Origin: CAWBJP01 sp044867425 | GTDB taxonomy: Bacteria; Actinomycetota; Acidimicrobiia; IMCC26256; BP-133 | Reading direction: 5' to 3' | NCBI GenBank assembly: GCA_044867425.1 | Contig: JBIOUX010000192.1 | Location: 1 to 42,375, forward strand | DNA: 42,375 nt | Shown here: positions 7,118 to 12,912 of the stretch, one piece after another | How positions within the stretch are numbered: the first letter of the stretch is position 1 | Layout of the letters: each line of letters opens with the position of its first letter | Made by a program: the position numbers and the translations under genes | The notes under the pieces: generated by a model | What the model was told of the DNA's origin: nothing | The model's database searches: none | Seen by the model: the letters and a program-made list of their open reading frames with translations, nothing else

Positions 7118-7160
7118 CGCGTTAGCCAAACCCGGCTGAGAGCCGGGCGCAGCTAACGCG
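7118..7160. repeat. Bipartite hairpin, copy 1 (between array B and rtcB)
   Basis: Outer 9-bp stem CGCGTTAGC/GCTAACGCG and inner 7-bp stem CCCGGCT/AGCCGGG with a GAG loop. Nineteen bases (7119-7137) are identical to a second copy at 26829-26847, where the hairpin separates convergent genes. Here it lies between tRNA-Gly and the rtcB start, so it may be a terminator-like or processing element. Confidence 0.6.
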
Positions 7161-7175
7161 AGACGGGGTCTGTGG

Positions 7176-7248
7176 TGTGGCCGGAGGGAGTTGAACCCTC
7201 ATTGCCGGCGTGGCGCACCGGCGTCCTGTGCCGTTGGACGACGACCAC
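7176..7248 (-). tRNA. tRNA-Gly (GCC), last of array B, C33 variant
   Basis: Acceptor 7248-7242 with 7183-7177 (one G-U), D stem GTCC/GGAC, T arm GAGGG/CCCTC with loop TTCAACT. The anticodon stem closes with a G-U, giving loop GCGCCAC, anticodon GCC with C33 and G32. A73 (U73 is usual for Gly) and an encoded CCA (7175-7173). Confidence 0.75.
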
Positions 7249-7255
7249 AAGATGG

Positions 7256-7326
7256 ACGCCCGGGAGGGACTTCCACCCCCGTACCGTGGGTTGCAGCCAC
7301 GGGCCTCGTTCCTCGGCCACCGGGCG
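7256..7326 (-). tRNA. tRNA-Cys (GCA), array B, altered T loop
   Basis: Perfect acceptor CGCCCGG/CCGGGCG, D stem GCC/GGC, perfect anticodon stem CGTGG/CCACG with loop CTGCAAC giving GCA. U73 matches the cysteine identity base and CCA is encoded (7255-7253). The T loop is TGGAAGT, lacking the TTC of normal tRNAs, so the elbow may be altered. Confidence 0.78.
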
Positions 7327-7331
7327 ATGCG

Positions 7332-7402
7332 CTGCCAGGGGAGGGCTCGAACCCCCGCCTTCCGGGTAACAGCCGGACGTCTTTCCCCTCGACTACCTGG
7401 CA
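7332..7402 (-). tRNA. tRNA-Asn (GTT), array B
   Basis: Acceptor TGCCAGG/CCTGGCA (extendable by one pair), D stem with three pairs, perfect anticodon stem TCCGG/CCGGA with loop CTGTTAC giving GUU, T loop TTCGAGC with one G-U in the stem, G73. CCA not encoded. Confidence 0.85.
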
Positions 7403-7408
7403 GTGAAG

Positions 7409-7480
7409 TACCGCGACGGGGAGTCGAACCCCGACCTCCGGGTTGAGGGCCCGGTGTCCTTCCCACTCAACGATCGCGGC
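7409..7480 (-). tRNA. tRNA-Glu (CTC), array B, C33 variant
   Basis: Acceptor 7480-7474 with 7416-7410 (one G-U), D stem weak (GTTG/GGAC), perfect anticodon stem CCGGG/CCCGG with loop CCCTCAA (anticodon CUC, C33), perfect T arm CGGGG/CCCCG with loop TTCGACT, A73. CCA not encoded. Confidence 0.8.
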
Positions 7481-7543
7481 ACGACGCGAAAGGAGGGCGA
7501 GTCGACACGGCCCCTCATCCGGCCGGATCCCTTCCACGACAAG

Positions 7544-7617
7544 GGCCCTCGGTGGGTCTCGAACCCACGGCCTCTTCTCTACCAAAGAAGTGCTCTCACC
7601 CGCTGAGCTACAAGGGC
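7544..7617 (-). tRNA. tRNA-Thr (GGT), array B
   Basis: Near-canonical: acceptor 7617-7611 with 7551-7545 (one G-U), D arm beginning TAGCTCAG with stem GCTC/GAGC, anticodon stem CTTCT/AGAAG with loop TTGGTAG giving GGU, T arm GTGGG/CCCAC with loop TTCGAGA. CCA not encoded. The 63 bases between it and tRNA-Glu hold only a short palindrome (7519-7530). Confidence 0.88.
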
Positions 7618-7621
7618 ACGG

Positions 7622-7694
7622 CCTCGCCGGCACGAATCGAACGTGCGACCCCCGCCTTCGGAGGGCGGTGCTCCGTCCACTGAGCTACGGCGAG
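7622..7694 (-). tRNA. tRNA-Arg (CCG), array B
   Basis: Perfect acceptor CTCGCCG/CGGCGAG, canonical D arm (TAGCTCAGTGG), anticodon stem CCGCC/GGCGG with loop CTCCGAA giving CCG, T arm GCACG/CGTGC with loop TTCGATT, G73. CCA not encoded. Confidence 0.9.
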
Positions 7695-7699
7695 TTGAG

Positions 7700-7772
7700 C
7701 GTCGACGGCAGGGGTCGAACCTGCAACCTCCGGTTTCGTAGACCGGTGCCTTCTCCATTCGGCCACGTCGAC
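7700..7772 (-). tRNA. tRNA-Arg (ACG), array B
   Basis: Perfect acceptor GTCGACG/CGTCGAC, D stem GCC/GGC, anticodon stem CCGGT/ACCGG with loop CTACGAA giving ACG (A34 would be read as inosine if TadA acts on it), T arm GCAGG/CCTGC with loop TTCGACC, G73. CCA not encoded. Confidence 0.9.
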
Positions 7773-7811
7773 AGGACCAGGCCCTGGGCCGGGCGACCCA
7801 TGGGCACGGCG

Positions 7812-7885
7812 CGCCACCGACGGGACTTGCACCCGTGACCTCCGGCTTGACAGACCGGCGCTACCACTGGCTGAGCTACGGCGGC
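7812..7885 (-). tRNA. tRNA-Asp (GTC), array B, altered T loop
   Basis: Acceptor 7885-7879 with 7819-7813 (one G-U), D arm TAGCTCAG, anticodon stem closing with G-U and loop CTGTCAA giving GUC, T stem ACGGG/CCCGT perfect but loop TGCAAGT with G at position 55. G73 fits aspartate identity. CCA not encoded. Confidence 0.82.
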
Positions 7886-7889
7886 ATGG

Positions 7890-7963
7890 TGCGCGCCCTG
7901 GGCCTCGAACCCAGTCTCCTCCGGGGTAAGAGCCCGGTGCCCGACCAGTCAGGCGTGACGCGC
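7890..7963 (-). tRNA. tRNA-Lys (CTT), array B
   Basis: Acceptor 7963-7957 with 7897-7891 (one G-U), D stem GCC/GGC, perfect anticodon stem CCGGG/CCCGG with loop CTCTTAC giving CUU, T arm CTGGG/CCCAG with loop TTCGAGG, A73, encoded CCA (7889-7887). Confidence 0.87.
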
Positions 7964-7968
7964 GTGCG

Positions 7969-8047
7969 TGGGCCGGGAGGGAATCGAACCCCCTGTGTCG
8001 TCGACGGCTGGGTTACAGCCAGCTGCGCCCCATGGCGCGTCCGACCC
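7969..8047 (-). tRNA. tRNA-Tyr (GTA), class II, array B
   Basis: Acceptor 8047-8041 with 7976-7970 (one G-U), D stem GCGC/GCGC, perfect anticodon stem GCTGG/CCAGC with loop CTGTAAC giving GUA, a 13-base variable region as expected for class II bacterial tRNA-Tyr, T loop TTCGATT, A73. CCA not encoded. Confidence 0.87.
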
Positions 8048-8049
8048 GT

Positions 8050-8075
8050 GGGGGACCAGGTGGTGCTGGCCCCCC
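8050..8075. other. Hairpin inside array B between Tyr and Trp
   Basis: A ten-pair stem (five G-C pairs, one wobble, four more pairs) with a six-base loop. It takes up part of the 91-base gap between tRNA-Tyr and tRNA-Trp. A second small inverted repeat (CCGGAC/GTCCGG, 8112-8128) lies in the same gap. No T arm with TTCGA is present, so no tRNA is called here. Confidence 0.45.
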
Positions 8076-8138
8076 ATGACGATGCCTATGCGGTTGTCAA
8101 GGTTCGGTTGTCCGGACTGGCGGTCCGGCTCGTTCGAG

Positions 8139-8208
8139 CAGGCTCGGAAGGTGTCGAACCCCCGGCCGTCGGTGTTGGAGACCGCGGCGCCACCAATGGC
8201 TCGAGCCC
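8139..8208 (-). tRNA. tRNA-Trp (CCA), first of array B
   Basis: Acceptor 8208-8202 with 8146-8140 (one G-U), T stem with two G-U pairs and loop TTCGACA, four-pair anticodon stem with loop CTCCAAC giving CCA, shortened D arm (GCC/GGC). G73 fits tryptophan identity. CCA is not encoded. At 70 bases it is one of the shorter members. Confidence 0.78.
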
Positions 8209-8449
8209 ATGGGATCCCGCGCATGACGGGGTGCGCGGTCAGCAGCTGGAGAACAGCGCCGGAAGAGAGCGGAGGTCGCTCAGTTACCGGCGCGCGCCCG
8301 GATTGCCGTGGTCGGCGTCCGGGCGTTCCGGCCTGCGCCCGTCTTTGAGCGGCGATTGGCCGGGAAGGCACGCGGACGCGCCGAGGCTTCCAAGGGCTGT
8401 ACCCCGGAACCACTGCTCGGTCGTCAGCATGCGTGCCATAGGAAGATTC
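8209..8449 (-). other. Leader of the tRNA/rtcB/rsr unit, no supported gene
   Basis: About 240 bases between the predicted promoter and the first tRNA. A minus-strand frame (8284 to about 8457) could encode a 57-residue peptide, but its ATG overlaps the predicted -10 box and it has no ribosome binding site. No TTCGAAC-type T arm is present. It may be a 5' leader or hold an unrecognised RNA. Confidence 0.35.
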
Positions 8450-8477
8450 ATGGTACGGATCCGCGCCGCCAAGTCAA
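8450..8477 (-). promoter_or_regulatory. Predicted housekeeping promoter for the array unit
   Basis: On the minus strand TTGACT (8477-8472) and TACCAT (8455-8450) are separated by 16 bases, a good match to -35/-10 spacing. Predicted transcription starts near 8443 and runs through array B, rtcB, array A and rsr. It lies just beyond the stop codon of the DUF72 gene on the same strand. Confidence 0.55.
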
Positions 8478-8511
8478 TCGAATTTCGCGGACACCCCGGT
8501 CCGCCGGACGT

Positions 8512-9402
8512 TCAGCCCGGGCCGCCGGCGCCGGCCAGCAGGCGCTGGAGGCGCTCGGCGCTGCGGGGGGCGTAGTCCCGGTAGACGTTGCGGAACACGG
8601 CGTGGACGGCGGCGGCCTCCTCGGCCAGGGCCCGCAGCTTGGGCACCCACGACTGGAGCACCTTGGTCGGGTAGAGGTACTGCTGTTCGGAGCGGGGGTG
8701 GCCCGGCCGGCCCCGGGCCCGGCCGTGGAAGCGGACCATGGCCAGCTCCGGCGAGGTGGCCACCGGCAGCGCGGGGACGGCGCCCTTGCGGCGGGCGGTG
8801 TCGACGCAGACGTAGGCCAGGCCGTGGTCGGACAGGAACTCGAACGTCTCGTCCCGGTTCTCCTTGGTGAGCCAGGTGGCGTTGCGGAACTCCACCGCGA
8901 TCCGCAACGGGCGGGCCCGCTCGGCGCACTCCGCCAGGTAGTCCTTGTGCTGGCGCTTGATGGTGAACCAGGGCGGGACCTGGAAGAGCACGGCGCCGAG
9001 CTTGGCCGCCTGGTGCAGCGGAGCCAGCGCCCCGGTGAAGCGCTCCCAGATCTCGTCCACCACCCGGTCGTCGAGGTGGCGCAAGTAGACCCGCGCCTTG
9101 CCCGGCGGCGCCATCCCCTCGGGGAGCGCCTTGGGGTCGGTGGGGTGCTGGGTGAGGAGGGAGAAGGCCTTGACGTCGAAGGTGAAGCCGTCCGGGGTGC
9201 GTTCCACCCAGCGGCGGGCCGTCTCCCGCGCGGGCAGGAAGTAGTAGGTGGAGTCGACCTCCACCAGGGGGAAGCGGCTGGCGTAGTAGGCCAGGCGCTC
9301 CTCGGCCGTGGTCGTGCCCTTGGGGTACCAGCCGGCGGCGAGGAGCGAGCGGTCGGTCCACGACGCCGTGCCGACCAGGATCCGCCCGCTCACCGTCGCC
9401 AC
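8512..9402 (-). CDS. DUF72 (YecE-like) family protein
   Basis: 296 residues from a GTG at 9402, or 293 from the GTG at 9393. DUF72 features are visible: GRILVGTASWTDRSL at the N terminus, FPLVEVDSTYYFLPA, FTFDVKAFSLLTQHP, LGAVLFQVPPWF, VEFRNATWL and AMVRFHGR. The family has a TIM-barrel-like fold and no agreed biochemical role. Upstream frame residues overlap the spacer to the divergent gene and are not likely translated. Confidence 0.88.
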   Translation of the reverse strand: MATVSGRILVGTASWTDRSLLAAGWYPKGTTTAEERLAYYASRFPLVEVDSTYYFLPARETARRWVERTPDGFTFDVKAFSLLTQHPTDPKALPEGMAPPGKARVYLRHLDDRVVDEIWERFTGALAPLHQAAKLGAVLFQVPPWFTIKRQHKDYLAECAERARPLRIAVEFRNATWLTKENRDETFEFLSDHGLAYVCVDTARRKGAVPALPVATSPELAMVRFHGRARGRPGHPRSEQQYLYPTKVLQSWVPKLRALAEEAAAVHAVFRNVYRDYAPRSAERLQRLLAGAGGPG

Positions 9403-9440
9403 CCTGTCCGCAGGGAAGCCGGGGGTAGTGTCGGATCCCA

Positions 9441-9848
9441 GTGAGCAGTGGCGAACCACGGGTCATCGGCCTGCACCACGCCGGCGTCAGCGTCACCGAC
9501 CTCGCCATCTCCGAGGCCTGGTACGGCCGGGTGTTCGGCCTGCGTCGCATCCGGAAGGTCGAGCTTCCCGGGGTCACCAAGGTGGTCCTCTCCGCTGACG
9601 GCCAGCGACCCCTCCTCAGTCTGAATGTCCACGACGCCAACTTCGGGGAGGACTTCGTCGAGTCGAGGACGGGCCTGGATCACTTCGCCTTCCTGGTCAG
9701 CGGCCCCGAAGAGCTCGCCTGGTGGCAGTCCCACTTCGAGGCGCTGGGCGTCGAGCACTCGGAGATCAAGGAGTCGCCGTTCGGCGGGCTGATCGTCCTG
9801 CGCGACCCGGACAACATCCAGCTCGAGGTGTTCGCCCCTGCACCCTGA
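9441..9848 (+). CDS. Glyoxalase/VOC-superfamily protein
   Basis: 135 residues. It begins with the VOC signature IGLHHAGVSVTDLAISEAWY, has an internal GLDHFAFLVSG repeat start and ends with RDPDNIQLEVFAP. Two beta-alpha-beta-beta-beta modules form a metal site from His, His and Glu residues, typical of glyoxalase/bleomycin-resistance/dioxygenase folds. Substrate unknown. GTG start; a TAGTGT box ten to fifteen bases upstream suggests a leaderless or nearly leaderless transcript. Divergent from DUF72. Confidence 0.85.
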   Translation: MSSGEPRVIGLHHAGVSVTDLAISEAWYGRVFGLRRIRKVELPGVTKVVLSADGQRPLLSLNVHDANFGEDFVESRTGLDHFAFLVSGPEELAWWQSHFEALGVEHSEIKESPFGGLIVLRDPDNIQLEVFAPAP

Positions 9849-9859
9849 CCGCACTGGCC

Positions 9860-11782
9860 TCAGGCGGCGGCGGGGACGGCGGTGGGGGCGGCGGTCCCGG
9901 CCGGCCGCTTGGTGAAGAACAGGACGCCGCTGGTGACGAGGGTGCCGGCCACGATGGCGGCGGCCCATCCGCCCAGGCCCTGGACGGCGTTGGGGACGAA
10001 CAGGTCGAAGATGCCGCCGTGGGGGATGGCCATGGCCGCCCCCGTCCCCAGGGAGACGGCCCCGGCCACGGCCGAGCCGGCCACCAGGGCGGGGATGACC
10101 CGCACCGGGTCCCGGGCGGCGAAGGGGATGGCCCCCTCGGTGATGAACGACAGGCCCAGCACCCAGGCCGGCTTCCCCGCCTCCTGCTCCTGGGGGAGCC
10201 AGCGGCCGGGGAACAGCGTGGTGGCCAGGGCCAGGCCGAGGGGGGGCGTCATGCCCGCCGCCATCACCGCCGCCATGGGCTGGGTCACGCCGCTGTCGAT
10301 GAGGCCGACGGCGAAGGCGTAGGCCACCTTGTTGAACGGCCCGCCCATGTCGAAGGCCATCATGCCCCCGAGCACGGCGCCCAGGACGGCGGCGTTGCTG
10401 CCCTGCAGTCCGCTCAGCCACGTCGTCAGCTCGTCCTGCACCCACGAGATGGGCTCGCCGATGACGTAGAACATGACCACGCCGACGATGAGGGTGGAGA
10501 GCACGGGCAGGATGAGGACGGGTTTGAGCCCGGCCATGGTCGGCGGGAGCTTGATGCCCTGGGCCAGGGCCCGGGTCACGTAGCCGGCCAGGAAGCCGGC
10601 CAGCAGGGCGCCGAGGAACCCGGTGTCGACCTGCACGGCCAGGTACCCGCCGATGAGGCCGGGGGCGAGGCCGGGGCGGTCGGCGATGGAGTAGGCCACG
10701 AACCCGGCCAGGACGGGGAGGAACAGCGTGAAGGCGGCGCTGCCCACCTGGAACAGCCGCCCGGCCAGCGTGCCCGCCGCCTCCGCCTTGTTGGCGTCGA
10801 TGTCGAAGGCGAAGGAGATGGCGATGAGCAGCCCGCCGGCGACGATGAGCGGCAGCATGTAGGAGATGCCCGTCATCAGGTGCTGGTAGACGTCCTTGAG
10901 GGTGGCGGCGGTCCGGGACCGGCCGGCGCCTGCGTCGCCCGTCGCCTGGCCGGCCGCCGGGGCTCGGCCGGCGGCCACGGTGTCGGAGGACAGGGCGGCC
11001 CGGACCACGTCGGGCCCGTGCTTGAGGGCGTCCTTGGTGCCCGTCTCGTAGAGGCGCTTGCCGGCGAAGCGGGACAGGTCGACCTTGGTGTCGGCGGCGA
11101 TGATGACGGCGTCGGCGGCGGCGATCTCCTCGGCGGTGAGCACGTTCTTGGCCCCCACCGAGCCCTGGGTCTCGACCTTGATCCAGTGCCCCAGGTCCTC
11201 GGCGCCCCGCCGCAGGCCCTCGGCGGCCATGAAGGTGTGGGCGATGCCGGTCGGGCAGGAGGTGACGGCCACGATCCGTTGGCCGCCGCCGGGCGCGGGG
11301 GTCGCCGGTGCTGCCGGTTCGCCCGCCGCCCCGGCCGCGCGGGCCGCCGGTGCTGCCGGTTCGCCGGGCGCCGCCGCCGGCGCCCGATCGCTCGCCGCCC
11401 CGGCCGCGCGGGCCGCCGGTGCTACCGGTTCGCCGGGCGCCGCCGTCGGCGCCTGGTCGCCCGCCGCCCCGGCCGTCTCCGCCGCCTCGGCCAGCGCCGC
11501 CTCAACCACGGCGCCGGTGTGGCGGATGGCCTGGGCCGTCGACGTGGCGTGCAAAGCCTTGCCGGCGAAGCGGACCGGGTCGACGTAGATGTCGGCGGCG
11601 ATGATGACGGCGTGGGCGGCGGCGATGGCCTCGGGCGACAGGGGATGGCGGATCCCGTCGGCACCCTGGGTCTCGACCTCGATGTCGTGGCCCATGACCT
11701 GGGCTTGGCGCCGCAGCGCCTCGGCGGCCATGACGGTGTGGGCCACGCCGGTGGGACAGGCCGTGACCGCGACGAGCTTCAT
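9860..11782 (-). CDS. fruA: Fructose PTS permease, IIB'-IIB-IIC
   Basis: 640 residues. ATG at 11782 follows GGGAGGGG. Two IIB domains come first: IIB' (VTACPTGVAHTVMAAEAL, about residues 1-100) and IIB (VTSCPTGIAHTFMAAEGL, about 165-260), both keeping the CPTG phosphocysteine loop. A Pro/Ala linker built from a 69-base tandem repeat joins them. The rest is the IIC membrane channel with about ten hydrophobic segments and the GGMMAFDMGGPFNK and FITEGAIPFA motifs. It imports fructose with phosphorylation to fructose 1-phosphate, the substrate of the neighbouring FruK. Last gene of the operon. Confidence 0.93.
   Translation of the reverse strand: MKLVAVTACPTGVAHTVMAAEALRRQAQVMGHDIEVETQGADGIRHPLSPEAIAAAHAVIIAADIYVDPVRFAGKALHATSTAQAIRHTGAVVEAALAEAAETAGAAGDQAPTAAPGEPVAPAARAAGAASDRAPAAAPGEPAAPAARAAGAAGEPAAPATPAPGGGQRIVAVTSCPTGIAHTFMAAEGLRRGAEDLGHWIKVETQGSVGAKNVLTAEEIAAADAVIIAADTKVDLSRFAGKRLYETGTKDALKHGPDVVRAALSSDTVAAGRAPAAGQATGDAGAGRSRTAATLKDVYQHLMTGISYMLPLIVAGGLLIAISFAFDIDANKAEAAGTLAGRLFQVGSAAFTLFLPVLAGFVAYSIADRPGLAPGLIGGYLAVQVDTGFLGALLAGFLAGYVTRALAQGIKLPPTMAGLKPVLILPVLSTLIVGVVMFYVIGEPISWVQDELTTWLSGLQGSNAAVLGAVLGGMMAFDMGGPFNKVAYAFAVGLIDSGVTQPMAAVMAAGMTPPLGLALATTLFPGRWLPQEQEAGKPAWVLGLSFITEGAIPFAARDPVRVIPALVAGSAVAGAVSLGTGAAMAIPHGGIFDLFVPNAVQGLGGWAAAIVAGTLVTSGVLFFTKRPAGTAAPTAVPAAA
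11300..11475. repeat. 69-bp tandem repeat in the fruA linker
   Basis: The block starting CCCCGGCCG recurs at 11329, 11398 and 11467, an exact 69-base period (23 codons), about 2.3 copies. It encodes the Pro/Ala/Gly-rich hinge between IIB' and IIB, so copy number would change linker length without breaking the frame. Confidence 0.75.
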
Positions 11783-11799
11783 GCCGTCCCCTCCCTTCC

Positions 11800-11838
11800 G
11801 GCGTTCCTCTGCCACACCTGTCGTTGCGCAGGAACGCC
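11800..11838. repeat. REP-like hairpin, copy A
   Basis: Arms GGCGTTCCT and AGGAACGCC enclose a second stem (GCCAC paired with GTTGC, one mismatch). It lies in the fruK-fruA intergenic region, in tandem with copy B. Confidence 0.75.
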
Positions 11839-11859
11839 GAAATATCCGCTCTGAAGACC

Positions 11860-11898
11860 GGCGTTCCTCTGCAACACCTGTCGTTGCGCAGGAACGCC
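11860..11898. repeat. REP-like hairpin, copy B
   Basis: Same arms as copy A, one base different in the inner stem (GCAAC/GTTGC, fully paired). The two copies are 60 bases apart, separated by 21 bases. Confidence 0.75.
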
Positions 11899-11951
11899 GA
11901 AAGGGGGAGGGATTCGGTCCTCACCCGAGTCGTCGTGCACACGGTGGACGC

Positions 11952-12908
11952 TCACCCGACGTGCTCCACCTTCACCTGGCCGACGGTCTCCTCGACGGCG
12001 CCGGCATCGAGATGCGGTCCCACCCGGGAGATGGCCACCGCCGAACAGGCCGTGGCCAGGGCCGCCACCCCCTCGAGCGGCAGCCCCCGGCGCAGGCCGA
12101 GAAGCGTCCCCGCCACCATGGCGTCGCCCGCCCCCACCGTGCTCGCCACCCGTACCGGCGGGGGAGCGGCGAAGACGGCGTCGCCGTGGCGGACGAAGAG
12201 GGCGCCTTCCGCCCCCAGGGAGACGGCCACCGTCTCCACCCCGCGGGCGGCCAGCTCGCCGGCGGCGGCCCGCAGCGCCGCCCGGTCGGGGAGGGCCCGG
12301 CCCGTCAGCTCCTCCAGCTCCAGCCGGTTGGGCTTGACCAGCTCGGCCCCGGCGGCCAGCGCCTCGGCCAGTGCCGGTCCGCTGGTGTCCAGCGCCACCC
12401 GTCCCCCTTTGTCGTGGACGATCTCGGCCAGGCGCCGGTAGGTGGCCGCCGGCGCCTCCCGGGGCAGGCTGCCGGCCAGGACCACCCAGCGCCCGGGGGC
12501 GGCCAGGCGGCCCACGACGTCCTCCAGGGCCGACAGCTCGGCGCCGGTGACGGCGAAGCCGGGGAAGTTCACGTCGGTGGTCGTCCCCGCCTCGTCGTCG
12601 ACGATCTTGATGCCGGTGCGGGTGACCCCGTCGACGGGGATGAAGTAGGGGCCGATCCCCCGGGCGGCCAGGAACTCCTCGAACAGGCCGGCGTTGACCC
12701 GTCCCAGGAAGCCGGTGGCGGCCACCGTCACCCCGAAGCCGGCCAGGAAGGCGGCCACGTTGACGCCCTTGCCGCCCGGGCTGGTCTCGTCCCGCACCGC
12801 CCGGTTGACCTCGCCGGCCCGGAAGCCGGGCACCCACACCGTCTGGTCGAGCGCCGGGTTGGCCGTCACCGTCACCACCTCGACCGCCCCCATGGGTTCC
12901 CCGCTCAC
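11952..12908 (-). CDS. fruK: 1-phosphofructokinase (PfkB family)
   Basis: 318 residues. PfkB/ribokinase hallmarks: VTVTANPALDQTV at the start, SPGGKGVNVA (substrate site), VKPNRLELEELTG, and the C-terminal STVGAGDAMVAG with the catalytic Asp and anion hole. It phosphorylates fructose 1-phosphate to the 1,6-bisphosphate. GTG at 12908 is four bases from the stop of the upstream EI fusion, giving translational coupling; an in-frame ATG at 12893 is the alternative. Middle gene of the fructose operon. Confidence 0.92.
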   Translation of the reverse strand: MSGEPMGAVEVVTVTANPALDQTVWVPGFRAGEVNRAVRDETSPGGKGVNVAAFLAGFGVTVAATGFLGRVNAGLFEEFLAARGIGPYFIPVDGVTRTGIKIVDDEAGTTTDVNFPGFAVTGAELSALEDVVGRLAAPGRWVVLAGSLPREAPAATYRRLAEIVHDKGGRVALDTSGPALAEALAAGAELVKPNRLELEELTGRALPDRAALRAAAGELAARGVETVAVSLGAEGALFVRHGDAVFAAPPPVRVASTVGAGDAMVAGTLLGLRRGLPLEGVAALATACSAVAISRVGPHLDAGAVEETVGQVKVEHVG

Positions 12909-12912
12909 CGCT

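Noticed and set aside
7481..7543. Possible extra tRNA between Glu and Thr(GGT)
   Set aside because: Only a palindrome and a GTCGAC were found; no closing acceptor or anticodon arm.
8048..8139. A 92-base gap of tRNA-Ser size
   Set aside because: No T arm with a TTCGA loop and no 7-bp acceptor; it holds two simple hairpins instead.
7172..8348. Similar plus- and minus-strand frames across array B
   Set aside because: Same artefact; the tRNA folds explain the conserved sequence.
8284..8457. Small minus-strand leader peptide
   Set aside because: Its start overlaps the predicted -10 box and has no ribosome binding site.
4735..8500. Prophage or integrative element carrying the tRNA array
   Set aside because: No integrase, structural phage gene, or direct repeat attachment site was seen, and base composition is like the rest of the window.
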